In this document: one piece after another, positions 35,224-43,175 of the stretch | How the letters are laid out: each line of letters begins with the position of its first letter | Position numbering within the stretch: position 1 is the first letter of the stretch | Assembly (NCBI RefSeq): GCF_046297595.1 | Contig: NZ_JBKBHT010000003.1 | Coordinates: 1 to 64,000 of the forward strand | Reading direction: 5' to 3' | DNA length: 64,000 nt | Source of the DNA: Ferrovibrio sp046297595 | GTDB lineage: Bacteria > Pseudomonadota > Alphaproteobacteria > Ferrovibrionales > Ferrovibrionaceae | Notes under the pieces: generated by a model | Told to the model about the DNA's origin: nothing | Seen by the model: the letters and a program-made list of their open reading frames with translations, nothing else | Databases searched by the model: none | Position numbers and translations under genes: made by a program

Positions 35224-36897
35224 ATACGGCCCCGGCACCGGGCAGGCACCACCCACCGTGGCCTCCCATACATCCGTCACCGGCATAAGTTTGAAACCCG
35301 GATGGCGCTTGAGGAAGGTGGCCACCTGGTCCTCGTTTTCCTCTTTCAGCACCGAGCAGGTGACATAGACCAGCCGGCCGCCCTTGCGCAGCAATTTCGC
35401 CGCACGATCGAGGATTTCGGCCTGGCGCTGGGTGAGCTCGGCAACATCCTGCGGCGTGAGGCGCCATTTTGCGTCGGGCTTGCGCCGCCAAGTGCCGCTG
35501 CCGCTGCAGGGCGCATCGACCAGCACGCGGTCGGCCTTTTCGGCATGGCGCTTGAGCCACTTGGCATCCAGCGGCCGGCATTCGGCATTATGCACGCCGG
35601 CGCGGCGCAGCCGCAGCTTGGCCTGCGCCAGCCGCCCCTCGCTGACATCCATCGCCACCAGGCGGCCGGCATTGCGCATGGCCGTGCCCAGCACCAGGGT
35701 CTTGCCGCCGGCGCCGGCGCAGAAATCGGCGACGAACCTGCAGCCCGCGGCATCCACCAGCAGCGCCGCGATCTGCGAACCTTCGTCCTGCGGTTCGACC
35801 AGGCCATCGGCAAAGGCCTGCGTGTTGTTCACGTAAGCCTGCGGCGACAGCCGCAGTCCGATGGGCGAGAGCGGCGTGAACTGGCATCGCAGTTCTTCCG
35901 CCGCCAGCGCGGCCATGGCGGCGTCGCGCGTGGTCTTCATCGTGTTGACGCGCACATCCAGCGGCGCCGGACGCAGCATGGCGGCCAGCTCCATGTCGAA
36001 ATCGCCGCCGAAGCGTTTCTTCAGGGCCGGCAACAGCCATTCCGGCACGCTGTGGCGCGCGGCAGCCGGCATGTCGGGATGATCCAGCGTGTGGCCTTCC
36101 AGCCGGCGCAGCAGAATCTCGACGGCCTTGTCGCCACCAAACAGCGGCAGCAGGCCATTGGCCTTGGCGCCGGCATTCAGGATGCGGTAGGCGGCAACAC
36201 GCAGGCGGTTATCGGGCGGCAATCCTCCTTTGCCTTCCGAAATCCACCAGTCGAGCCGGCCGCGCAGGCGCATCACGTCGTCGCTGATCTGGATGATCGC
36301 GTCGCGCTCGGCCGCGTCATACTGGCGATGATGCTGCTTCATCCAGGCATGGCGCACGCGGTCGGCGGTGTCGCGGCTGGGGAACATGGCATCCAGCAGG
36401 GCGACGGCAGCCTCGGCCACCTTGCGGCTGCCGGCAGGACGCAGGCCCTGTTTCTGGCCCTGTTTCGGACTCTGCTTCTGGCCCGGTTTCTGATCCCTGT
36501 CGTGATCATTCCGGGTCCGATCATTCTGGGCCCGCTGCTCCGGCCGGGGCCGTCGCGTCTGTTTCCAGTCCTGACTCTGCTCGTCGCGCCGGCGGCGGCC
36601 GGCCCCGGACTTGGCACCGGGCTTGCCCCCCGCGGCCCGGGCCGGACGCGACGGGGCGCCGGAACCGGCACGGTCCTGCCGGGACCAATCTGCCTTGGGA
36701 CGATCCGCCCTGGGCCCATCCGCCCTTGGCCGATCCGCCTTGGAACGGTCAGCCTTGGGCCGATCTGTTTTGGAGCGGTCTGTCCGGGGACGATCGGAAG
36801 ACGGGCCACGGGAAGGCGGGCGACCGGAAGGCGGCCGGCGGCCGGATGGGGGTTTGGGCACGGTAAAACCGATCTGCGGGTTGCGGGATTGGCCCAC
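35155..36897 (-). CDS. RsmB/NOP family rRNA (cytosine-5) methyltransferase with long basic N-terminus
   Basis: SAM-dependent RNA m5C methyltransferase. The catalytic core (about 155-580) has 'DFCAGAGGKTLVLGTAM', 'DAPCSGSGTWRRKPDAKW' and 'VTCSVLKEENEDQVATFL', giving the two active cysteines, in 'PCSG' and 'TCSV'. The first 155 residues are disordered, very rich in Arg/Lys/Pro/Asp, and contain about eight tandem five-residue units of the DRPKA type (residues 35-74) followed by Lys-Gln-Gly repeats. Such a tail probably binds RNA. Whether the whole extension is translated is uncertain, since no internal start with a better ribosome-binding site stood out. Confidence 0.9.
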   Translation of the reverse strand: MGQSRNPQIGFTVPKPPSGRRPPSGRPPSRGPSSDRPRTDRSKTDRPKADRSKADRPRADGPRADRPKADWSRQDRAGSGAPSRPARAAGGKPGAKSGAGRRRRDEQSQDWKQTRRPRPEQRAQNDRTRNDHDRDQKPGQKQSPKQGQKQGLRPAGSRKVAEAAVALLDAMFPSRDTADRVRHAWMKQHHRQYDAAERDAIIQISDDVMRLRGRLDWWISEGKGGLPPDNRLRVAAYRILNAGAKANGLLPLFGGDKAVEILLRRLEGHTLDHPDMPAAARHSVPEWLLPALKKRFGGDFDMELAAMLRPAPLDVRVNTMKTTRDAAMAALAAEELRCQFTPLSPIGLRLSPQAYVNNTQAFADGLVEPQDEGSQIAALLVDAAGCRFVADFCAGAGGKTLVLGTAMRNAGRLVAMDVSEGRLAQAKLRLRRAGVHNAECRPLDAKWLKRHAEKADRVLVDAPCSGSGTWRRKPDAKWRLTPQDVAELTQRQAEILDRAAKLLRKGGRLVYVTCSVLKEENEDQVATFLKRHPGFKLMPVTDVWEATVGGACPVPGPYLNLTPARHGTDGFFAAILVRDV

Positions 36898-36941
36898 TCA
36901 TAGGCCGCCCCGCCGGCCCCGGCAAGGCCGCAGGCCACCGG

Positions 36942-37748
36942 TCAGGCGGTTTCCTCGAAACCCGTGATCCAGCCGCTGTCGATCCACAGGCGCAGCAGGC
37001 CGGCGGCGCGCTGTGCCGAAGCCTCGACCCCGACCTGACCGGCCACCACGGCGCAGAGCCCGGCAAAAACCTCGCCCTCGCTGGCCGCATGCAGCATTGC
37101 GGCTTCGTCGGGATCGAGCATGCGGAAGCGCACGCCGGTTTCGCTGCGCCACACAACCCAATGCCGGGCGGCCGCGTCGAGGGCCGGCGGCGATGCGGGC
37201 AGCGGCGTCTGGGCATCGCAATCCTGCGCCGCCAGCCACCAGTCCGGCACCGCATGGGTCAGGCTGACGAGATGCAGCGCGGGATGAAGCCCAAACCGCA
37301 ATGCCGGCCAGGCCGTGGCGGAAACGGTCGATAGATCATTCACATGTACTGTGTCTGCGTCGGCCGCATCGAAGGCCAGACCGATGGTCCATTCGAATTC
37401 CGCCATGGCGATGGCCGCAGCCTGCTCATGCCAGGACGGCTGCGTGGCGATGAAGCCCGGCAGGGCGGCGCCGAACCAGCGGATGTTCGGCGAGACAGAG
37501 CGGTGAACGGCGATATAGGCATAAGCCAGCGCCGCGAAACGCTCCGGCCCGATCAGGCGCAGCAGCACCGGATAATCGTTGCGCAGCACTTCATGCAGGC
37601 GCTCGACATAGGCATTGCGATAGACCTCCAGGCGTGTGGCGGCATCGATCCCCGCCGGCACGCGTAAAGCCCGCAGGACCTGCGCCGGAGCGGCCTGCTC
37701 AAGCAGGCAGGCGGAGAATTCCGCCTGCAGGCTCGCCAGCCCGTTCAT
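36942..37748 (-). CDS. bufC: BufC/HvfC family bufferin maturation partner (DUF2063)
   Basis: A 268-residue protein. The N-terminal DUF2063 domain is clear ('LQAEFSACLLEQAAPAQVLRALRVPAGIDAATRLEVYRNAY' and 'DYPVLLRLIGPERFAALAYAYI'). In bufferin systems this partner docks the precursor peptide and helps the MNIO enzyme act on it. The C-terminal part is a less conserved domain ending 'DSGWITGFEETA'. Its ATG overlaps the bufB TGA by 4 bp, so the two are coupled. It is the last gene of bufA-bufB-bufC. Confidence 0.9.
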   Translation of the reverse strand: MNGLASLQAEFSACLLEQAAPAQVLRALRVPAGIDAATRLEVYRNAYVERLHEVLRNDYPVLLRLIGPERFAALAYAYIAVHRSVSPNIRWFGAALPGFIATQPSWHEQAAAIAMAEFEWTIGLAFDAADADTVHVNDLSTVSATAWPALRFGLHPALHLVSLTHAVPDWWLAAQDCDAQTPLPASPPALDAAARHWVVWRSETGVRFRMLDPDEAAMLHAASEGEVFAGLCAVVAGQVGVEASAQRAAGLLRLWIDSGWITGFEETA

Positions 37749-38602
37749 GCCGCCATCTCGCCACAGGTTTCGGCCGCCACCTGCCGCACGCGGCCCAGTT
37801 CGTCCAGAAGCTCGGCGAAAGGCGGGAAATTGTCGTCGCGCTCGATCATGGTGGAAACCGGGCCAAAACGGCGCAGCGCGCGGGCATAAAGCGCGAAGAC
37901 CGGATCGGCCACCGGGGCATCATGGGTGTCGACGATCAGATCGCCCTGGTCGCTGTGACCGGCGAGATGGATCTGCGCCACGCGGCCAAGCGGGATGCCG
38001 TTCAGGAAGGCATCGGCATCGAAGCCATGGTTGCGCGCACTGACATAGACATTGTTGACATCGAGCAGCAGGAGGCAATCGGCCTGCTCCGCCAGGGCGG
38101 CCAGGAAGTCCCATTCCGTCATCGTCGAGCCGCTCCACTCGACATAGGACGAGACATTCTCCAGCAGGATGCGGCGCCCCAGCATATCCTGCACCTGCCG
38201 CACCCGCGCCGCGACATGGCGTAGGGTTTCTTCGTTGAAGGGGATCGGCAGCAGGTCATGCAACTGCACGCCATCATGGCGCGACCAACAGAGGTGATCA
38301 GAAATCCAGCGCGGCCCTATCCGCGCCGCCAGCGCCTTTACCTGCGCAAGGTAGTCCGCATCGAGCGGATCGCTACCGCAGATCGACAGCGACACGCCAT
38401 GCAGCACCACCGGCCAGCGCTCGGCGATGCGTTCAAGCTGGCGCAAGGGCGGCCCGCCGGCGACGAGATAGTTTTCGGTGATCGCCTCGAACCAGTCGAC
38501 CGGAGGATCGCCGTCGAGGATGTCAGGATAATATTGCGGCCGAAGCCCAAGACCGAAGCCGAGATTGGGCAGGCCGTGATCCTGCGCGCGCATAGTCGTC
38601 AT
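37745..38602 (-). CDS. bufB: BufB, multinuclear non-heme iron oxidase (DUF692/MNIO)
   Basis: MNIO enzyme of 285 residues. The TIM-barrel iron ligands are in place: His69 ('LHGVSLSI'), His103 ('SDHLCW'), Glu149 ('LENVSSY'), Asp181/Asn184 ('DVNNVYVS'), His212 and His216 ('HLAGHSD'), His228 ('DTHDAPV') and Glu254 ('IERDDNFP'). Members such as MbnB and bufferin BufB convert cysteines of precursor peptides to sulfur heterocycles (oxazolone/thiooxazole types). Here the substrate should be the Cys-rich BufA encoded 69 bp upstream. Confidence 0.95.
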   Translation of the reverse strand: MTTMRAQDHGLPNLGFGLGLRPQYYPDILDGDPPVDWFEAITENYLVAGGPPLRQLERIAERWPVVLHGVSLSICGSDPLDADYLAQVKALAARIGPRWISDHLCWSRHDGVQLHDLLPIPFNEETLRHVAARVRQVQDMLGRRILLENVSSYVEWSGSTMTEWDFLAALAEQADCLLLLDVNNVYVSARNHGFDADAFLNGIPLGRVAQIHLAGHSDQGDLIVDTHDAPVADPVFALYARALRRFGPVSTMIERDDNFPPFAELLDELGRVRQVAAETCGEMAA

Positions 38603-38671
38603 CGTCCGTCACCCGGGAAGCGGACCGGCTGCCGTGACATGGCAGCCGGTCCGCATTGCCGTAATGGAGGA

Positions 38672-38920
38672 TCAGCCGACCTTACCGCCAGCCGCCTTGC
38701 ATGCGGCAGCATCCTTCACCTCGGTGAAGCCCTGGCCCTTGCAGGCATTCAGGCCCTTGCACGAGCTGCTGGCCGTCTTGCAGGCGCTATGGCCCTTGCA
38801 GGCATTGGCGCCCATGCATTTCACGGCGGCTTCGGCCGAAGGCGCAACCAGGGCGATGGTGCCTGCCGAGAAAAACGCGGCGGCGGCGGCGGCAACCGCC
38901 AGAGTGGTGGTACGGTTCAT
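38672..38920 (-). CDS. bufA: BufA, Cys-rich periplasmic bufferin precursor
   Basis: An 82-residue precursor. A signal peptide (about 1-31, Ala-rich, ending 'SAEA') is followed by a core with six cysteines (35, 41, 47, 54, 60, 74) in a repeating 'C-x(2)-x-N-x-C-K-G' pattern: 'KCMGANACKG', 'HSACKT', 'SSCKGLNACKGQGF'. This is the BufA2-like bufferin pattern rather than the classic DUF2282 form. After modification by BufB the mature peptide is expected to bind copper in the periplasm. The start has GGGAG nine bases upstream. It is the first gene of the operon, behind a sigma-F-like promoter. Confidence 0.92.
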   Translation of the reverse strand: MNRTTTLAVAAAAAAFFSAGTIALVAPSAEAAVKCMGANACKGHSACKTASSSCKGLNACKGQGFTEVKDAAACKAAGGKVG

Positions 38921-39004
38921 GAACGATACTCCCTGTTTCCGGTTCAAGTTCCAGCTCAGGCATCTGCCAACCGGGCCGGCAAGCTGCTAGGCTGCACAAA
39001 GGAC

Positions 39005-39030
39005 TTCGCCCGCACGCAGGCATGCGTTAC
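39005..39030 (-). promoter_or_regulatory. Sigma-F (ECF)-like promoter of the bufferin operon
   Basis: On the minus strand GTAACG (39025-39030), exactly 16 bases, then CGAA (39005-39008), 84 bp before the bufA start codon. From memory, the Caulobacter crescentus ECF sigma-F, induced by heavy metals, uses GTAACC-N16-CGAA in front of genes including DUF692 operons; this site differs at one of ten positions. Neither a sigF nor its anti-sigma gene is in the window. Confidence 0.7.
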
Positions 39031-39059
39031 ACCAGACACAAAATCGTGACCAGACGACC

Positions 39060-39812
39060 GTGACAGCCACCACCCGCCGCACCGGCTTCCGACTGGCCGA
39101 CCTGACCTGGACCGAAGCCGCCGACCTGATCGGCGACGGCCTGCCGGTGGTGCTGCCCATCGGAGCCGCCGCCCGTGCCCACGGCCCGCATCTGCCGCTA
39201 GGCACCGACCGCCTGGTAGTGGAGGCCGTGGCTGAGCGCCTGCTGGCCCGGATGCCCCTGCTGGTCGCGCCCAGCATCGGCGTTGGCTATCATCCCGCCT
39301 TCATGGATTATCCCGGCAGCCAGCATCTGGAAGCCGCCACCTTCGAGGCCCTGGCGACGGAACTGATCGAGGGTTACCTGCGCCACGGCGCCGAGCGCAT
39401 CCTACTGCTCAACAATGGCATCTCGACCGAGGCGCCTTTGCGGCTGGCGGCCCAGACCATCCTGCAGCGCCATGGCATCCGCGTCGCCAGCGCCGACCTG
39501 CCACGCCTGCATGACGACGCAGCATCCGACGACGAGCGCGATACCTCGCTGCTGCTGGCCATCGCGCCGGCCCTGGTGCGTTTGGACCGACTGGGCGAGA
39601 CCGGCGACCTTTCTACCGATGACGAGCCGGCCCTGCGCGTCCTGCGCCAGCCTTTGCGCCTGACGCCGGAGGAACGGCCGGGCGGATTGCTGAACCGCAG
39701 CGGCGCCATGGCCGATGCCTCGGCCGCCACAGCCGAAAAAGGCGAACGCCTGCTGGCCGACATGGTGGAGGCCATCGCCGCCGACCTGCAGCAGCTCTGG
39801 TCCGATCTTTAA
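39060..39812 (+). CDS. Creatininase family protein
   Basis: A 250-residue amidohydrolase-type protein with the family metal motif 'LPIGAAARAHGPHLPLGTDRLVVE' (His near 40 and Asp near 48), 'GVGYHPAFMDYPG' and 'NNGISTEAPLRLA'. In typical creatininases the middle reads 'GE-HG-HLP-GTD', and here 'GAAARAHGPH' lacks the first Glu. Relatives act in creatinine, riboflavin/F420 or mycofactocin pathways; none is indicated by neighbours. Translation is taken from GTG 39060. The last 4 bp overlap the convergent small gene. Confidence 0.85.
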   Translation: MTATTRRTGFRLADLTWTEAADLIGDGLPVVLPIGAAARAHGPHLPLGTDRLVVEAVAERLLARMPLLVAPSIGVGYHPAFMDYPGSQHLEAATFEALATELIEGYLRHGAERILLLNNGISTEAPLRLAAQTILQRHGIRVASADLPRLHDDAASDDERDTSLLLAIAPALVRLDRLGETGDLSTDDEPALRVLRQPLRLTPEERPGGLLNRSGAMADASAATAEKGERLLADMVEAIAADLQQLWSDL

Positions 39813-40069
39813 TGCTTTGATGATTCCGACTGCTGGGCAAGTTTTCGTATTTGCTCAGCGGTCTGTATAGATGCTCCACAAAATGGGCAATACCGCAATG
39901 CCTGATCAAGCCAAGCAGTGCCGCCATCCATTTGGACAGCACCAATGGTTACGTAATAAATGCCGTTGTCTTCCTGAAAAAAATGAGACTTGCTGGGGAT
40001 CGCAAGAGCATCTTTCACCTCTTTACAGCACTCACCCAACTGCAAGCGTTTCGTTTTACCGAATAGCAT
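39809..40069 (-). CDS. Small protein with C-terminal CPFCG motif
   Basis: An 86-residue protein starting 'MLFGKTKRLQL' and ending in 'LRYCPFCGASIQTAEQIRKLAQQ'. One CxxC pair near the C-terminus plus 'GECCKEV' near residue 14 could bind zinc. No family recognised. The ATG is 8 bp after the stop of the upstream small membrane gene, so they form a pair. The middle has lower GC than neighbours. A longer frame back to 40429 exists, but it is just the out-of-frame reading of that upstream gene. Confidence 0.6.
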   Translation of the reverse strand: MLFGKTKRLQLGECCKEVKDALAIPSKSHFFQEDNGIYYVTIGAVQMDGGTAWLDQALRYCPFCGASIQTAEQIRKLAQQSESSKH

Positions 40070-40077
40070 CGCCGTTG

Positions 40078-40422
40078 TTAAACGATGCGCAGGTTGCGCG
40101 GATTGCTGCGTAGCTTGAGGTCGTTGACCGCCACTTCCATCACATTGATGGCGCGCTTGGTTTCGTCGAGCTGCTGCTTGAGTTCGGCGAGTTCGTTCTT
40201 GAGATCGGTCAGTTCGCCATAGGTGAGCTGCGCGGCGCGTTCGTTGTCGGCGAAGAACTTGTTGTAGGCGGCGAACTGCTTCTCGATGCCACCCATGCGG
40301 GTTTCCAGCGTGATGCGCATCTGGCTGATGCGCTGCTCGAAATTGCCGAGATGCAGCAGCAGCCAGGCGCCCAGCCACAGCAGGACGATGGCACCACCCA
40401 TCACATACAGCCAGTCGCTCAT
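40078..40422 (-). CDS. Small membrane-anchored coiled-coil protein
   Basis: A 114-residue protein with one N-terminal membrane helix ('LYVMGGAIVLLWLGAWLLLHLG', about 5-26) and a long heptad-containing helix ('ERISQMRITLETRMGGIEKQF', 'ELTDLKNELAELKQQLDETKRAINVMEVAVNDLK'). No enzymatic motif. It probably sits in the inner membrane with the coiled coil outside or inside as a scaffold. It is followed by the CPFCG protein gene. Function unknown. Confidence 0.75.
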   Translation of the reverse strand: MSDWLYVMGGAIVLLWLGAWLLLHLGNFEQRISQMRITLETRMGGIEKQFAAYNKFFADNERAAQLTYGELTDLKNELAELKQQLDETKRAINVMEVAVNDLKLRSNPRNLRIV

Positions 40423-40522
40423 CCGTCACCCAGGGTCAGGAACCGCGCCGCAACGCGACTCGCGCATCTGCGTATGCACAGGATATAGCGCCCGGCCGCG
40501 TCGGCGCAATCGCAGCCTGTGG

Positions 40523-41773
40523 TTAACGGGTCCGGGAAAGCGGCGGCAGCGGTCGACCGGAAAACACCACCTGGCGGATGGGGTTCAGGCCGACCTGATA
40601 GGCGAGCGCCGCGGGACGGTCGATATCCCAGACCGCGAAATCGGCGGTTTTCCCGGCCTCCAGCGTACCGGTTTCCGCCTGCAATCCCAATGCGCGGGCG
40701 GCCTGGCGGGTGATCCCGGCCAAAGCCTCGGCCGGGGTGAGCCGGAACAGGGTGCAGGCCATGCTGAGCATCAGCAGCAGGGAGGTGACCGGCGAGGTGC
40801 CGGGATTGCAGTCGGTGGAAATCGCCATCGCCACGCCATGGCGGCGCAGCAGATCGATGGGCGGCAGCCTGGTTTCGCGCAGGATGTAAAACGCGCCGGG
40901 CAGCAGCACCGCCACCGTGCCGGCTTTTGCCATGGCCATCACGCCGGCTTCGTCCAGGTATTCCAGATGGTCGGCCGAGAGCGCACCGAATTCGGCCGCC
41001 AGCGCCGCACCGCCCAGATTGCTGAGTTGTTCGGCATGCAGCTTGACCGGCAGGTTGTGCTTGCGCGCGGCCTCGAACACACGACGTGTCTGCGCCGGCG
41101 TGAAGCCGATACCTTCGCAGAAGGCATCCACCGCATCGGCCAGCCCGGCCTGCGCGGCGGCCGGAATGATGCGGTCGCAGACCAGATCGATATAGCCATC
41201 CGCATCATCGGCATATTCCGGCGGCAGGGCATGAGCGGCCAGCAATGTGGTACGGATACGCACGGGAGATGTTTCGCCCAGCCGGCGCGCCACGCGCAGG
41301 CTTTTCAGTTCGTTCTCCAGATCGAGGCCGTAGCCCGACTTGATCTCCAGCGTGGTGACGCCTTCGGACAGCAGGGCATGCAGGCGCGGCACGCTCTGGC
41401 GCAGCAATTCCGCCTCGCTGGCGCCACGCGTGGCCGTCACGGTGGAGCGGATACCGCCGCCGGCGCGCGCGATCTCTTCGTAGCTGGCGCCATTCAGCCG
41501 CAACTCGAATTCATGGGCACGGTTGCCGCCATAGACCAGATGAGTGTGGCAATCGATGAGTCCCGGCGTGATCCAGCCGCCGCCCAGATCATGCATGGCG
41601 GTCTGCGACCCGATGCCATCCTTCGGCAGGCTGGCGACCGGACCGATCCAGGCGATGCGGCCGTTTTTGATGGCAATCGCACCGTCGCGGATGGCACCGA
41701 AGCCGTCGCCGCCGCCATTCGCCATGGTGGCGATGTCGGCATGGCGCCAGACGCTGTCCCAGAATTCACTCAT
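40523..41773 (-). CDS. hutI: Imidazolonepropionase
   Basis: Amidohydrolase of 416 residues catalysing the third step of histidine degradation, imidazolonepropionate to formiminoglutamate. Metal-binding 'DCHTHLVYGG', 'VKLHAEQLS', 'SADHLEYLD' and 'STDCNPGTSP' are all present, as is 'EIKSGYGLDLENELK', specific to HutI. ATG 41773 lies 1 bp beyond the stop of the flavin oxidase, so the two are coupled. HutF, the next step, is divergently encoded 2.7 kb away. hutH, hutU and hutG are not in the window. Confidence 0.96.
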   Translation of the reverse strand: MSEFWDSVWRHADIATMANGGGDGFGAIRDGAIAIKNGRIAWIGPVASLPKDGIGSQTAMHDLGGGWITPGLIDCHTHLVYGGNRAHEFELRLNGASYEEIARAGGGIRSTVTATRGASEAELLRQSVPRLHALLSEGVTTLEIKSGYGLDLENELKSLRVARRLGETSPVRIRTTLLAAHALPPEYADDADGYIDLVCDRIIPAAAQAGLADAVDAFCEGIGFTPAQTRRVFEAARKHNLPVKLHAEQLSNLGGAALAAEFGALSADHLEYLDEAGVMAMAKAGTVAVLLPGAFYILRETRLPPIDLLRRHGVAMAISTDCNPGTSPVTSLLLMLSMACTLFRLTPAEALAGITRQAARALGLQAETGTLEAGKTADFAVWDIDRPAALAYQVGLNPIRQVVFSGRPLPPLSRTR

Positions 41774-41774
41774 C

Positions 41775-43058
41775 TCAGATCCTGTCCGCCACCAGATGCG
41801 CGGCCTGCGCACCGACTTCATAGACTATCTGCCTGGATAGCCGGAAGGGGGCCACCTCGACCGGCGTGAGCGGCAGCGGCAGGTCGGTCTCGCCGGTCTC
41901 GCCCCGCACATAGGATGCCAGCACACGGCCGAACACCGTGCCCGGTGCGATGCCGCGCCCGTTATAGCCGCTGAAGCCGATCATGCGGAATCCGTAGCGG
42001 TGGAAACGCGGCAGGTTGTCGGCCGTCATGCCGATGGTGCCATACCATTCGGCCTCGAACTCAACATCACCAATGCCGGGAAACAGCCGGCGCAACGCAC
42101 GCTGCGCCCAAGCGCGATGCACAACGGCGCCGCTGCCGCGCAGCGCACCGATGCTGCCGAAGACCAGACGGCCGGCCTGGTCCATACGGAAGGAATTCAT
42201 CACCAGCTGTGTGTCCCAGGCGCCCTGCCCTTCGGGCAGGATCAAGGCCCGCATCTCCGCTGACAGTGGCCGCGTGGCGAAGTTGAAATAGGGCAGCGGC
42301 ACCTGTTCCCGCCGCGCCGCATCGCCCGGCCCTGAGCCATAGGCATCGGTCGACAGGACCACCCAGTCCGCCGTCACCCGGCCGCTCGCCGTGCGGATCT
42401 GCCATCTGTCGTCCTTGCGCTCGACTGCGTTAACAGGCGACCGCGTGAACAGCCTTGCGCCAGCCTTCTGCGCGGCCATGGCCAGCCCGCGCACATAGGC
42501 CAGTGGCTGGATCGTGCCCGCCCGCCGGTCCAGGAGCGCGCCGGAATATTTGCGCGTGCCCAGCAACGCAGCAGCGCGGGCTGCGTCCAGCAACTCGACA
42601 TCGGCACCGCGCGCCTGCCATTGCTTGGCACGCGCCGTGATCTCGGCAAAGCCGGACTGGCCATGGGCACAATGCAGCGTGCCAGCATGGACAGCCTCAC
42701 ATTGGATGCCATGGTCCCGCACGATATCGAAGACCAACCTCGGGCCATCGCCCAGCAGATCGAGCAGGCGGTTGCCATAAGGCGCCGGCAGCGTCCTGAG
42801 CAGGACCTCCGGCATAACCCACATACCGGCATTGACCAGGCCGACATTGCGGCCGGCGCCGCCGAAGCCGATCTCGGCTGCCTCGATCACCGCAACCGGC
42901 GTGCCGGCCTGCGCCAGATGCAGGGCAGCGGAGATGCCGGTGAAGCCGGCACCGATCACCGCGACCTCCACATCCAGATCACCGGCCAGCCTAGCGGTTG
43001 CCGGCGCGGCCGGCGCGGTCTGCTCCCAGAGGCCGTGGGAGCGCGGATCGTTCAGCAT
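41775..43058 (-). CDS. FAD-dependent oxidoreductase (DadA/DAO family) in hut cluster
   Basis: Flavoprotein of 427 residues. 'VAVIGAGFTGISAALHLAQAG' is the FAD-binding start and 'MIGFSGYNGRGIAPGTVFGRVLA' the C-terminal FAD-binding motif. It belongs to the glycine/D-amino-acid oxidase family, close to gamma-glutamylputrescine oxidases. Its place between hutF and hutI, under the HutC-like operator, suggests a role with histidine-derived amines or side products, but this is only inference. ATG 43058 starts the family-like N-terminus 'MLNDPRSHGLWEQ', a match to amine oxidases of this group. Confidence 0.88.
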   Translation of the reverse strand: MLNDPRSHGLWEQTAPAAPATARLAGDLDVEVAVIGAGFTGISAALHLAQAGTPVAVIEAAEIGFGGAGRNVGLVNAGMWVMPEVLLRTLPAPYGNRLLDLLGDGPRLVFDIVRDHGIQCEAVHAGTLHCAHGQSGFAEITARAKQWQARGADVELLDAARAAALLGTRKYSGALLDRRAGTIQPLAYVRGLAMAAQKAGARLFTRSPVNAVERKDDRWQIRTASGRVTADWVVLSTDAYGSGPGDAARREQVPLPYFNFATRPLSAEMRALILPEGQGAWDTQLVMNSFRMDQAGRLVFGSIGALRGSGAVVHRAWAQRALRRLFPGIGDVEFEAEWYGTIGMTADNLPRFHRYGFRMIGFSGYNGRGIAPGTVFGRVLASYVRGETGETDLPLPLTPVEVAPFRLSRQIVYEVGAQAAHLVADRI

Positions 43059-43144
43059 CGTCGTGTCTCTTCGGCCCTGATGAATCGCAGATCGACCGTG
43101 ATGAATTTGAATGGCCGGCCTTTCGGAACACGGCCGTTTCTGCC

Positions 43145-43162
43145 AACTTATATATACAAGTT
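43145..43162. promoter_or_regulatory. HutC-like operator
   Basis: AACTTATATATACAAGTT is an 18-bp near-palindrome (two positions break symmetry) containing CTTATATATACAAG, one mismatch from the HutC-type CTTGTATATACAAG as I recall it. It lies between the divergent hutF and oxidase-hutI genes, 14 bp from the hutF start. The hutC gene itself is outside the window. Confidence 0.7.
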
Positions 43163-43175
43163 GGGAGACCCCGTC

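Noticed and set aside
40070..40429. N-terminal extension of the CPFCG protein
   Set aside because: This part is an out-of-frame reading of the membrane coiled-coil gene, which has a clear helix and heptads in its own frame.
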